Origin: an uncultured Eubacteriales bacterium
GTDB taxonomy: Bacteria > Bacillota > Clostridia > UBA1381
Assembly: GCA_905199755.1 (NCBI GenBank)
Contig: CAJKHT010000030.1
Location: forward strand, 1-31,464
DNA: 31,464 nt
Direction of reading: 5' to 3'
The position numbers and the translations under genes are program-made. The stretch's first letter is position 1. Each line of letters opens with the position of its first letter. A model generated the notes under the pieces. The model searched no databases, was not told the DNA's origin, and saw nothing but the letters and a program-made list of their open reading frames with translations. Below are positions 7,937 to 15,887 of the stretch, in pieces.

Positions 7937-8782
7937 ATGATTAAGCTTACATTTGAAACAAATACTGCTGACGGAATTGAAGCGGCAACAATTGCCGTAC
8001 CGGGCGGCAACGGAGGAAAAGTAATAAAGATAGAAACGGATTTGAAGTATCTGTGGCTGTGTCTTGACGGAATTAAGGACGAAGCACTTTTATACATACC
8101 CGGCGGTGAATATGATTTTATAATACCCGAAGGTCAGCCTGCCTGCTCGTTTCCGAAAGGAATATTCGACAGTGAATTTACCTTGACAGCAAGAAAGCCT
8201 GCGGACGGTGATGAACACAAGCGCAGAAATCTTGCATTAAATCCGCTGGATGTTCAGTTTGACAGCGAGGTTACGCAGTTTGACGCACCCGATTATGTGA
8301 ATCCCGTAAATTCTGCGGCAATCGAAAACGGTGAGGTTCAGTGCTATCCGCATATATACGCAAACAGGGTTACACGCCATGAGGGCTGCTTTTATGCGAA
8401 AAATGTAATTGACGGTATAAACACAAAGGGCGGTCACGGCAATTATCCGTATCACTCATGGGGTACGGCGCAGTACAAAGATCCCACTCTTATTATTTAT
8501 TTCGGACGTGAGGTTTGCATAGATATGGTAAGCCTTGCTTTGAGAAGCGATTATGCGCTTATGGAAAACGGTATTGAGCACGACACCTACTGGCCGTCGG
8601 CTACGCTTGAGTTTTCGGACGGAACAAGCATGGTTATTCACCCTGTAAAAACAGGCGATTACCAGGATTTCAAATTTGAAGAAAAAACAGTTGAGTGGGT
8701 ACGCTTAAAGGAGCTTATTCCCGAGAGAACGGATAATTTCGCATCACTCAATCAGCTGTGTGTATGGGGTTGTGACAAATAA
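7937..8782 (+). CDS. Uncharacterised cytosolic protein, possible discoidin-like beta-sandwich
   Basis: A 281-residue protein that I do not recognise. It has no signal peptide or membrane segment. Residues 1-95 are rich in alternating beta-type segments with a GGNGGK turn. From about 150, NVIDGINTKGGHG, the DPTLIIYFGREVCIDMVSLALRSDY segment (given here by its ends: DPTLI to LRSDY), WPSATLEFSDG and VEWVRLKEL resemble the core strands of galactose-binding (F5/8 type C, discoidin) domains found beside sugar-active enzymes. That link is inference from the pattern of a solvent-exposed DG start, a paired IYF/VSLAL strand and a late V.W.R strand. No catalytic motif is visible. It has its own promoter and a strong ribosome binding site. 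The last seven codons form the left arm of a hairpin. Confidence 0.75.
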   Translation: MIKLTFETNTADGIEAATIAVPGGNGGKVIKIETDLKYLWLCLDGIKDEALLYIPGGEYDFIIPEGQPACSFPKGIFDSEFTLTARKPADGDEHKRRNLALNPLDVQFDSEVTQFDAPDYVNPVNSAAIENGEVQCYPHIYANRVTRHEGCFYAKNVIDGINTKGGHGNYPYHSWGTAQYKDPTLIIYFGREVCIDMVSLALRSDYALMENGIEHDTYWPSATLEFSDGTSMVIHPVKTGDYQDFKFEEKTVEWVRLKELIPERTDNFASLNQLCVWGCDK

Positions 8783-8798
8783 GTCACAACCCCATACA
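8761..8798 (+). terminator. Perfect hairpin enclosing a stop codon
   Basis: TGTATGGGGTTGTGAC (8761-8776) and GTCACAACCCCATACA (8783-8798) form a perfect 16-bp stem. The 6-nt loop AAATAA holds the last Lys codon and the TAA stop of the preceding gene. A modest T-rich tail (TTGTTTATGTATTTT) follows, so it can act as an intrinsic terminator, but the U-tract is weak. The downstream Xre gene begins 44 bp after the stem. Confidence 0.7.
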
Positions 8799-8841
8799 TT
8801 GTTTATGTATTTTATTCAAGATTTGAAATACGGTGGTTTTC

Positions 8842-9096
8842 ATGGAACAAAAAATACGGCGCGACCGCAATATGGGTGATAATTTAAGAAAGCTGCGGCT
8901 TAATTACTGCATTTCGCAGGAAAAGCTATGTGCAAAGCTGCAGCGCCACGGCTGTGACATTGGCAGGACTACATATGCAAAATATGAGTCAGGGGAGCTG
9001 AATATCCGCGCAAGTGTAATAATTGAACTGAAAAAAATTTACAACTGCTCATATGACGACTTTTTTGAAGGACTTGATGTACCGAATATTGAATAA
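8842..9096 (+). CDS. Small Xre/Cro-type HTH regulator
   Basis: An 84-residue protein that is essentially one lambda-repressor-like helix-turn-helix domain. The core reads GDNLRKLRLNYCISQEKLCAKLQRHGCDIGRTTYAKYESGE (in two parts: helices 1-2 LRKLRLNYCISQEKLCAKLQ, recognition part GRTTYAKYESGE), followed by the usual fourth and fifth helices ending YDDFFEGL. The ATG at 8842 is chosen because GGTGG lies 5 nt upstream; a GTG at 8833 would add three residues. There is no second domain, so ligand or partner is unknown. It sits after the 281-residue gene and could regulate it or itself. No sequence sign of a toxin partner is present. Chromosomal location and lack of other mobile genes argue against a phage repressor. 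Confidence 0.85.
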   Translation: MEQKIRRDRNMGDNLRKLRLNYCISQEKLCAKLQRHGCDIGRTTYAKYESGELNIRASVIIELKKIYNCSYDDFFEGLDVPNIE

Positions 9097-9132
9097 CTTG
9101 GTTTTATGTTATAAAATCACATAAGTCACCGC

Positions 9133-9167
9133 AAAAAAAATGACCGATGTTAAACATCGGTCATTTT
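9133..9167. terminator. Bidirectional terminator between Xre gene and lysA
   Basis: AAAATGACCGATGT (9137-9150) and ACATCGGTCATTTT (9154-9167) form a 14-bp perfect stem with a TAA loop. The A-run 9133-9140 reads as an eight-T tail on the minus strand, making it a strong end signal for the tig-clpP-clpX-lysA operon. TTTT follows on the plus strand, so it can also end the Xre transcript. Confidence 0.9.
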
Positions 9168-9190
9168 CATATGCGCATATTTTTTGAAAA

Positions 9191-10492
9191 TCAGAGAACG
9201 TCGTTTCTTATCAAATCCTCATAGGTTTCTCTTTTTACCACAATATCAGCCTTTCCGCCTGCTACAGCGACAACTGCCGGTCTCGGAATTCTGTTGTAGT
9301 TTGATGCCATTGAATAGTTATATGCACCCGTTGCAAGAACGGCAAGCGTATCTCCGACTTTAATTTCGGGCAGCATTGCATCCTTTAAGAGCAAATCTCC
9401 CGATTCACAGCATTTTCCGGCAACGGTTACTTTTTCCTTGGGTTCAGCCGACGCATTGTTTGCCACAACCGCCGTATATTCCGATTCATATAAAATATAT
9501 CTCGGGTTATCTCCCATACCCCCGTCAACGCTTACATATTTCCGCACACCTTTAATATCCTTGATACCGCCCACGGTATAAAGCGTTATACCTGCCGGAG
9601 CAATAATCGAACGTCCCGGCTCCATAAGAATAAACGGGCATTCAATATTTCTGCTTTTTGCAGTCTTTTTGACAACCTCTGAAACCTTTTTGATATACTC
9701 ATCATACGGAACGGGATCATCCTCTTTTGTATACATTATTCCGTATCCGCCGCCGAGATTAAGCTTTTTAATCGTAAGTCCGAGCTTATCCTTTAAATCT
9801 GCGGCAAAGTTCATCATGATTTCCGCGGCTTTTTCAAACGGCTTTATATCAAAAATCTGTGAGCCTATATGACAGTGTATGCCGTCGGGATTTACATTCG
9901 GCATTTCATGCGCCTTTTTATAAATCTCGAATGCTTCACCGTTTTCAAGCGCAACACCGAATTTTGAATCAATCTGTCCCGTTTGAATATAGCTGTGTGT
10001 ATGAGCCTCAACACCCGGTTTAATTCTGAACATTATATTCTGTACTATTCCGTGTGCACCGGCAATTTCATTAAGCGTTTCAAGCTCATAGATGTTGTCA
10101 ACTATAATATGCCCTACTCCGTTCTCCACTGCCATTTCAAGCTCTTCCACGGTTTTATTATTGCCGTGAAAATAAATCTTATCCATAGGAAAATCTGCCT
10201 TTATGGCAGTATAGAGTTCTCCGCCCGAAACAACGTCCGCACCGAGTCCCTCCTCTTTTACGATACGCGAGGTATAAAGCGAACAAAATGCCTTGTTTGC
10301 ATAGAGAACGAGTCCGTTTCCGCCGTAATATTTATCCATTGCATTTTTATAAACGCGCATATTATGACGGAGCAAATCCTCATCAAGCACATAAAGCGGA
10401 GTCCCGAATTTCTGTGCCAGCTCCACAGTGTCATTTTTTCCGATTACCAGATGATTTTTTTCATTTACAGACAAATTCTCCGATATAAACAT
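9191..10492 (-). CDS. lysA: Diaminopimelate decarboxylase
   Basis: A 433-residue PLP enzyme (fold III) that converts meso-diaminopimelate to L-lysine, the last step of lysine synthesis. The ATG at 10492 has GGAAGGTG upstream; longer in-frame starts run back into clpX and lack a ribosome binding site. PLP-binding Lys67 lies in YANKAFCS. Other signatures are HCHIGSQI, the GGGYG phosphate-binding glycine loop, EPGRSI, CCESGD (substrate Cys and Asp) and GAYNYSMASNYN near the C terminus. Length and motif order are normal. It lies 34 nt after clpX and directly before a strong terminator, so it is the last gene of the tig operon. No lysine riboswitch is present, which suggests growth-linked rather than lysine-specific control. 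Confidence 0.95.
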   Translation of the reverse strand: MFISENLSVNEKNHLVIGKNDTVELAQKFGTPLYVLDEDLLRHNMRVYKNAMDKYYGGNGLVLYANKAFCSLYTSRIVKEEGLGADVVSGGELYTAIKADFPMDKIYFHGNNKTVEELEMAVENGVGHIIVDNIYELETLNEIAGAHGIVQNIMFRIKPGVEAHTHSYIQTGQIDSKFGVALENGEAFEIYKKAHEMPNVNPDGIHCHIGSQIFDIKPFEKAAEIMMNFAADLKDKLGLTIKKLNLGGGYGIMYTKEDDPVPYDEYIKKVSEVVKKTAKSRNIECPFILMEPGRSIIAPAGITLYTVGGIKDIKGVRKYVSVDGGMGDNPRYILYESEYTAVVANNASAEPKEKVTVAGKCCESGDLLLKDAMLPEIKVGDTLAVLATGAYNYSMASNYNRIPRPAVVAVAGGKADIVVKRETYEDLIRNDVL

Positions 10493-10526
10493 TATTTTTT
10501 CACCTTCCGTATATTTTTTTCGGTTA

Positions 10527-11795
10527 TCAGCCTGCCTTGCCGTCAAGCGCCAGCTGTTCGCCGAGAGACTTTTTCTCTTCACGTTCTATAACGGGTTCCT
10601 GTTTTTCCGTCACACATTCCTTTGTGATTGTTACTTTTCTTATGGTGCTGTCGGACGGCGTTTCAAACATTACATCGGAAAGTATTTCCTCCACGATTGA
10701 ACGCAGACCTCTTGCACCGGTGTTTCTTTCAAGCGCCTTGTCGGCTATTGCCTCGACAGCGTCCTTTGTGAACACAAGGTCAACTCCGTCAAAGCCGAGC
10801 AGTGCGGCATACTGCTTTACCAGCGCATTTTTCGGCTCCGTAAGAATTGTGATAAGCGTTTTTCTGTCGAGCTTGTCAAGCTTTGCAAAAACGGGCAGTC
10901 TGCCGACAAATTCGGGAATAAGTCCGAATTTGAGCAAATCCTGCGGAATTATATGCTCCAGCAGCTCGCTTATGTCGTAATTCTTTTTGCTTTCGATTTT
11001 TGCACCGAAGCCCAAAGCGCGCTTGCCTATGCGGTTATCTATAATTTTATCTATTCCGTCGAATGCGCCGCCGCAGATAAACAATATATTGGTTGTGTCT
11101 ATCTGAATAAGCTCCTGATGCGGATGCTTCCTGCCGCCCTGCGGCGGTACGGACGCCATTGTTCCCTCCAGCACCTTCAAAAGCGCCTGCTGAACACCCT
11201 CACCGCTTACATCACGCGTGATGGACGGATTTTCCGACTTTCTTGCGATTTTATCAATTTCGTCTATATATATTATACCGCGTTCGGCAGCTTCTATGTC
11301 ATAGTCGGCTGCCTGAATCAGCTTAAGCAGTATATTTTCCACGTCCTCGCCGACATATCCCGCCTCGGTAAGCGAAGTGGCATCGGCAATGGCGAACGGC
11401 ACATTTAAAATGCGCGCAAGATTTTGCACGAGAAATGTTTTTCCGCTTCCCGTCGGACCTATCATAAGGATATTGCTTTTCTGCAATTCAACGTCTGCAC
11501 TATCCGAACCGTGCTCTATACGCTTATAGTGATTATACACCGCAACCGACAAAATCTTTTTTGCCTGCTCCTGACCTATTACATACTGATCAAGAAATTC
11601 TTTTATTTCTTTCGGCTTGGGCAGCTCTGTTTCTTCTTTTACTCCGTGCTTGCTTTCAAAATCACCGTTTAAAATAGCATTGCAGGTATTTACGCAGTCA
11701 CTGCAAATATATACTCCCGGTCCTGAAAGCAGCTTGGGAACCTGTGTTTCATCTTTACCGCAAAATGAGCATCTTAATTTTTTATTATCGTCCAT
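10527..11795 (-). CDS. clpX: ATP-dependent Clp protease unfoldase ClpX
   Basis: A 422-residue AAA+ unfoldase that delivers substrates to ClpP. The ATG at 11795 follows AGAGGT and places the zinc-binding domain at the N terminus (Cys9, Cys12, Cys31, Cys34). Walker A is GPTGSGKT (113-120), Walker B is IYIDEID (about 175-181), the sensor and pore regions include RDVSGEGVQQALLK and GYVGED, and a C-terminal AAA lid follows. The ClpP-docking loop reads LGF (261-263) where IGF is usual, a conservative change. The C terminus carries a short Glu/Lys-rich extension ending LALDGKAG. It lies 95 nt after clpP, with a terminator-like hairpin and a palindrome in that gap, so clpX may be expressed at a lower level than clpP. 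Confidence 0.97.
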   Translation of the reverse strand: MDDNKKLRCSFCGKDETQVPKLLSGPGVYICSDCVNTCNAILNGDFESKHGVKEETELPKPKEIKEFLDQYVIGQEQAKKILSVAVYNHYKRIEHGSDSADVELQKSNILMIGPTGSGKTFLVQNLARILNVPFAIADATSLTEAGYVGEDVENILLKLIQAADYDIEAAERGIIYIDEIDKIARKSENPSITRDVSGEGVQQALLKVLEGTMASVPPQGGRKHPHQELIQIDTTNILFICGGAFDGIDKIIDNRIGKRALGFGAKIESKKNYDISELLEHIIPQDLLKFGLIPEFVGRLPVFAKLDKLDRKTLITILTEPKNALVKQYAALLGFDGVDLVFTKDAVEAIADKALERNTGARGLRSIVEEILSDVMFETPSDSTIRKVTITKECVTEKQEPVIEREEKKSLGEQLALDGKAG

Positions 11796-11813
11796 ACATA
11801 CCTCTTTAATTCT

Positions 11814-11827
11814 ATGCAAATTTGCAT
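11814..11827. repeat. 14-bp perfect palindrome before clpX
   Basis: ATGCAAATTTGCAT is a perfect palindrome located 18 bp before the clpX ATG and just after the clpP-clpX hairpin in the direction of transcription. It could be a regulator site or a secondary RNA structure near the ribosome binding site. No known operator consensus was matched. Confidence 0.4.
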
Positions 11828-11835
11828 GAAATATT

Positions 11836-11875
11836 AAAAAACACAACGTGGGTGCTGCGATAAGCGACACCCACG
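11836..11875 (-). terminator. Terminator-like hairpin between clpP and clpX
   Basis: On the minus strand CGTGGGTG and CACCCACG (11875-11868 and 11854-11847) form an 8-bp GC-rich stem with a 13-nt loop, followed by TTGTGTTTTTT. This is an intrinsic terminator shape only 16 bp after the clpP stop. Since clpX and lysA follow in the same direction with no clear separate promoter, it probably acts as a partial terminator or mRNA processing and stability element. Confidence 0.7.
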
Positions 11876-11890
11876 AAACTTATTGAACTA

Positions 11891-12487
11891 TTACTTAGAT
11901 GGTTTTGACGAAATAACATCGTCAATAAGACCGTAAGCCTTTGCCTCGTCAGCTGTCATGAAATTATCTCTTTCGGTGTCCTCGCATACCTTTTCGTAAG
12001 GCTGTCCCGAACGCTCCGAAAGGATTCTGTTCATCTTTTCCTTGGTCTGCACCAAATGGTCGGAGTAGATTTTAATATCGGTAGTCTGACCGCTTAAACC
12101 GCCGCTTATAAGCGGCTGATGAATCATTATTTCACTGTTGGGCAAAGCATATCTCTTTCCCTTTGTCCCTGCTGCAAGCAAGAATGCGCCCATGCTCGCC
12201 GCCATGCCGATACATATTGTTGAAACGTCACATTTTATATACTGCATTGTATCATAAATCGCCATGCCCGACGAAATGGAGCCTCCCGGGCTGTCGATAT
12301 AAAGCTGAATATCCTTATCGGGATCCTTAGCTTCAAGATAAAGCATCTGAGCAACCACAAGGCTTGATGTTGTATCATTCACCTGGTCAGACAGGAAAAT
12401 TATTCTGTCCTCCAAAAGTCTCGAAAAAATGTCATACGAGCGTTCGCCTCTGTTTGTCTGCTCAACAACTACAGGTACAAGTGCCAT
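11891..12487 (-). CDS. clpP: ATP-dependent Clp protease proteolytic subunit ClpP
   Basis: A 198-residue serine peptidase that forms the double-heptamer chamber used by ClpX and other unfoldases. The triad is visible: Ser98 in GMAASMG, His123 in MIHQPL and Asp174 in the DTERDNFM segment. The oxyanion-region YIDSPGGSISSGMAIYDTM and the handle helix sequence after GGLSGQ are intact. The ATG at 12487 has GGAAAGGAATTGA upstream. Length is standard, and the first residues match the usual processed N terminus. It lies 29 nt after tig in the order tig-clpP-clpX that is common in Gram-positive and other bacteria. Confidence 0.97.
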   Translation of the reverse strand: MALVPVVVEQTNRGERSYDIFSRLLEDRIIFLSDQVNDTTSSLVVAQMLYLEAKDPDKDIQLYIDSPGGSISSGMAIYDTMQYIKCDVSTICIGMAASMGAFLLAAGTKGKRYALPNSEIMIHQPLISGGLSGQTTDIKIYSDHLVQTKEKMNRILSERSGQPYEKVCEDTERDNFMTADEAKAYGLIDDVISSKPSK

Positions 12488-12516
12488 AATTATTCAATTC
12501 CTTTCCTGCGGCAAAA

Positions 12517-13815
12517 TCAGTCTTTCTTTTCAACCTCTACGGCATTTTCCGTAAGCATTGCAACAGTCTTTCTGATTGCCCTGTCATTTTTGATGTTTTC
12601 TTTTTCAACATCGCTGATAAGCTCTTTAAGCTTATCTATTTCCATATTGTACTTTTTAGCCATATCAACAAGCTCCAATTCAAGTTCTTCTTCGCCTGTT
12701 TCAATGCCCTCGGCGTTCTTTACCGCATTAAGAACAAGTGAACCGTTAACCTGGTTTACAGCCTGCGGCTTCATGTTTTCTCTCAATGCTTCCATTGTCG
12801 AATTTGTGTACTTCATATATGTGTCAAGGTCGATTCCCTGATATGAAAGTCTCTGTGCGAAATCTCTTACCTGATTGTCTATCTGTGTTTCAATCATAGC
12901 TTCGGGTACTTCAAATTCCGCATTTTCGATAACCTTTGCGATTACAGCGTTTTCTTTTTCAGCTTTTGCCTTGTTTTCGGCAGTTTCTTCAAGCTTCTTT
13001 CTTACGTCTTTTCTGTAATCTTTCATTGTCTCGAATTCGCTTACTTCCGATGCGAAATCATCATCAAGCTCGGGAAGCTCACGAACCTTGATTTCCTTTA
13101 CGGTAACTTTAAAGAGAGCGTCCTTGCCCGCAAGCTTATCCGCATGATAATCTTCGGGGAACGTAACCTTTACGTCTACCAAATCACCCGGCTTTGAGCC
13201 TACGAGCTGATCCTCAAATCCGGGGATAAATGTACCCGAACCCAATTCAAGCTCATAATCATCGCCCTTGCCGCCGTCAAACGGAACACCGTCAACGCTG
13301 CCCTCAAAGTCGATAACCGTAATGTCGCCGTTTTCAGCCGCACGGTCTTCAACAGTCACGAGTCTTGCATTCTTCTTGCGTGTAGCTTCGATGTCCTTGT
13401 CAACATCTTCCTCTGATACAGTATAGTCAATTTTTTCAACCTCTATACCTTTATATTCACCCAGTTTTACTTCAGGTCTTGTTGTTACAAGTGCGGTGAA
13501 CACAACCGGCTCACCTTTTTTGATTTCTTCCACGTCAATTTCGGGCTTTGCCACAACATCAAGCTCAGCTTCTTCAACAGCTGCCGAATATGCGTCCGGA
13601 AGAACCTTATTTACAGCCTCATCATAGAAAACCGCCTCTGTGTAATACTTTTCTATAACTGCCTTGGGTGCATGTCCCTTTCTGAATCCGGGGATATTGA
13701 ATTTCTTTGCGTTCTTCTTATAAACCTCATTTATAGCCTTCTGAAAATCCTCGCTGCTTACCTCAAATGTCAGCTTTACAAGATTTTTCTCAACGTCTTC
13801 CTTTTTCACTGCCAT
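12517..13815 (-). CDS. tig: Trigger factor (ribosome-associated chaperone, PPIase)
   Basis: A 432-residue trigger factor, which binds the ribosome exit tunnel and shields nascent chains. The N-terminal ribosome-binding loop is GFRKGHAP (43-50, signature GFRxG). The central FKBP-like prolyl isomerase domain runs from about 150 to 245, with VIDFEGSVDGVPF and the LGSGTFIPGFE segment, followed by an alpha-helical, acidic/lysine-rich C-terminal chaperone domain. AAGGAGG lies at good distance from the ATG at 13815. It is the first gene of tig-clpP-clpX-lysA, linking nascent-chain folding to degradation. Expression should be strong and vegetative given the near-consensus promoter upstream. Confidence 0.97.
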   Translation of the reverse strand: MAVKKEDVEKNLVKLTFEVSSEDFQKAINEVYKKNAKKFNIPGFRKGHAPKAVIEKYYTEAVFYDEAVNKVLPDAYSAAVEEAELDVVAKPEIDVEEIKKGEPVVFTALVTTRPEVKLGEYKGIEVEKIDYTVSEEDVDKDIEATRKKNARLVTVEDRAAENGDITVIDFEGSVDGVPFDGGKGDDYELELGSGTFIPGFEDQLVGSKPGDLVDVKVTFPEDYHADKLAGKDALFKVTVKEIKVRELPELDDDFASEVSEFETMKDYRKDVRKKLEETAENKAKAEKENAVIAKVIENAEFEVPEAMIETQIDNQVRDFAQRLSYQGIDLDTYMKYTNSTMEALRENMKPQAVNQVNGSLVLNAVKNAEGIETGEEELELELVDMAKKYNMEIDKLKELISDVEKENIKNDRAIRKTVAMLTENAVEVEKKD

Positions 13816-13861
13816 AGTGATATATTCCTCCTTTTGTAATTTACAATTTCACATACAGTTC

Positions 13862-13890
13862 ATTATAACACGTAATTACCTATTTTTCAA
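13862..13890 (-). promoter_or_regulatory. Sigma-A promoter of the tig-clpP-clpX-lysA operon
   Basis: On the minus strand TTGAAA (13890-13885), a 17-nt spacer and TATAAT (13867-13862) form a near-consensus vegetative promoter about 47 bp before the tig ATG. No CtsR-type tandem GGTCAAA repeat was seen beside it. Confidence 0.88.
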
Positions 13891-13924
13891 TTCTTTTTTT
13901 ATAAATTCACGATTTTTTTAAAAA

Positions 13925-15823
13925 TTACTTCAATTTATACAATGCATTTCCGTTTTTTGCATAAACTTTATCCATTTTTAACAGCATATTTTCGTTTACA
14001 GCGTAATCGTTTCGTTCGCCGCTGCCGACAAAAATGTATTCTATACCGTTTTTTTCACAAAATTCTTTCATATTTTCGTAACTGCCCTCATATGCCGCTT
14101 TAACCTCCTTGCTGCGGCTTGCATATTCCTTTGTAAAGCCGTGGAAGTACACGTATGCCGACGAGCCGAGATATATCGTCCGTCCCGACAGCGCACATAC
14201 CGGGTTTACCACCTCTCCTCCCGTGAGGAATACTGCGTCGGCAGGAGTATCGGTGCGGATATACTCACTCAGCTCAATATCGCTTTCGGTAAACGTTTGG
14301 TACTGTCCGCCCGACAGATATTCGCGGCATATGGTAAGCGCGCCCGAAAAGGTGCCGAAAAAAATTATCAGTGCGGCAAAATAGCCGCGTCCGCGCATGT
14401 CGGACATTTTTTCAAAAAGATATACGAAATATCGGCTTATGAGCATAATGCACAGCATATACGTTACGAAAATAAGCTTATTGTTATCATATTTATTCGG
14501 CTGAAACACAATAAATTCAGCAACAAGCATAATGCATGCACCGCCCGCAATCAGCTTTTTATTATCCTTTGGTGCGTTTAAAACCGCCGGAATAATAAAA
14601 ATTGCCGTTATTCCCCAGTTTTTCAGATAAAACCAGAAATATTCGTCCGCTTCGTTTATCCAGTTAAAGGAAAATCTTAAAAATGCATCGTTGCCGCCCG
14701 TTTGGCGGAATGTCCACAGCATAAGCTGCGGAAAAGCCATAACGCACGCAATTACACCGTAGATTATCCAGTTTTTTATATATTCTTTGCCTTGCCCTTT
14801 CAGATATGCAAAAAACATTACCGCACTCATTATTCCGAGAGCCAAAAACGAATGTGTGTGCATCATCGGCATGCAGCCCGCAAGTATTCCGAGCATAACA
14901 AATATCTTTGTTTTATTGCTTTTTACCGCTTCGATGAGCATAAGCAAAGCCGGCATCAGCATACACCAGCCGAGCATAGCCGCACGCTGCGGAATTATCA
15001 TATCGCATATTGTATTTACCCAGCGGATATTTCCGTCGGTGTAATTTGCCGGAGTATGATAATAATCGCCGAACATACGGGTGAACACTGATAAATCCGC
15101 CTTTGCACCGTCAACAAAATACGCAAAGCCGAAACCGCCGTTTATAAAAAACAGTACGCTTGCAAGCACCGCCGCGCTTTTCCTGCCCGTAACCCTGTGT
15201 GCAAGAATATAAAAGCCCATAACGAGCAAAAATGACAGGACATAACTCGGAATAAGCACCGCCCACCTTAACGGAGTACCGAAAAGGTACAGGCTTGATG
15301 AAAGCATATCCGACAAAAACGGATAATTCAGCGCATAGCCCGACAGCTGGCAATACTGCGGCGGAAAGCTTTTTTGCTCCGCAATACTCGTAACAAAGCT
15401 CAAATGCATCTGCAAATCGCCGTAGGTTGACTGTCCCGAGCTCACTCCGCCCCCGGGATACGGTGTCAGCACGTGATTGGTTAGCAAAACGCAAATAAGC
15501 AGAGTCAGCGGCAGAATAAGCAGCAAAAATATTTTATTTGTTATGCCGCAGTCCGCGCCGTTTCCGATGCTTGGAAGAATTTTCTCTTTCCTGACCGCTT
15601 TTATTGCAAAATACGGTACGGCACTGCACACCGCAAGCAATATATGCGCAATAACACTGAATTTAAAAATAAAAGCAAACGGCATAAGTCCTGCCGTAAG
15701 CAGCACGTTTCCCGTAATGCCGCCCGCCCATATGCGAAAATATATTCCTCTGTCCTTAAAAAGCATATCGGCATACAAAAAACCGACGGCAAGGAAAAAT
15801 AAGTACAAAACTATCCCTATCAT
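13925..15823 (-). CDS. Large polytopic membrane protein, GT-C-like glycosyltransferase candidate
   Basis: A 632-residue protein with roughly a dozen hydrophobic segments and a soluble C-terminal domain of about 110 residues. The ATG at 15823 follows GGGAGAT. After the second pair of membrane helices there is a loop with STYGDLQMHLSF and ALNYPFLSD; an acidic residue at the start of the first large outer loop is the common feature of GT-C enzymes that use lipid-phosphate sugars. FINGGFGF and MPMMHTHSFLALG lie in later membrane parts. The tail (EYIRTDTPADAVFLTGGEV and KEFCEKNGIEYIFVGSGE) is typical of these large proteins, which often end with a small globular domain. No specific family could be named. 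Catalysis and sugar are not known, so the function is a suggestion from topology. Confidence 0.75.
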   Translation of the reverse strand: MIGIVLYLFFLAVGFLYADMLFKDRGIYFRIWAGGITGNVLLTAGLMPFAFIFKFSVIAHILLAVCSAVPYFAIKAVRKEKILPSIGNGADCGITNKIFLLLILPLTLLICVLLTNHVLTPYPGGGVSSGQSTYGDLQMHLSFVTSIAEQKSFPPQYCQLSGYALNYPFLSDMLSSSLYLFGTPLRWAVLIPSYVLSFLLVMGFYILAHRVTGRKSAAVLASVLFFINGGFGFAYFVDGAKADLSVFTRMFGDYYHTPANYTDGNIRWVNTICDMIIPQRAAMLGWCMLMPALLMLIEAVKSNKTKIFVMLGILAGCMPMMHTHSFLALGIMSAVMFFAYLKGQGKEYIKNWIIYGVIACVMAFPQLMLWTFRQTGGNDAFLRFSFNWINEADEYFWFYLKNWGITAIFIIPAVLNAPKDNKKLIAGGACIMLVAEFIVFQPNKYDNNKLIFVTYMLCIMLISRYFVYLFEKMSDMRGRGYFAALIIFFGTFSGALTICREYLSGGQYQTFTESDIELSEYIRTDTPADAVFLTGGEVVNPVCALSGRTIYLGSSAYVYFHGFTKEYASRSKEVKAAYEGSYENMKEFCEKNGIEYIFVGSGERNDYAVNENMLLKMDKVYAKNGNALYKLK

Positions 15824-15838
15824 ATTAATCTCCCATAC

Positions 15839-15882
15839 AAAAATCCGGGGTACCGCCCTATACGGCACAGTACCCCGATTTT
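15839..15882 (-). terminator. Terminator after the thioredoxin-like gene, next to the GT-C-like start
   Basis: On the minus strand CGGGGTAC and GTACCCCG form an 8-bp GC-rich stem, extended by AAAAT/ATTTT across a one-base bulge, and followed by a T-run (ATTTTTG). It lies 6 bp after the stop of the thioredoxin-like gene and ends 16 bp before the GT-C-like ATG. It closes the operon that begins at 21.9 kb but leaves little room for a promoter for the next gene. Confidence 0.85.
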
Positions 15883-15887
15883 ATTAT

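Noticed and set aside
9097..9190. CRISPR-like or mobile repeat near the Xre gene
   Set aside because: The only repeat is one hairpin with T-runs, which is explained as a bidirectional terminator.
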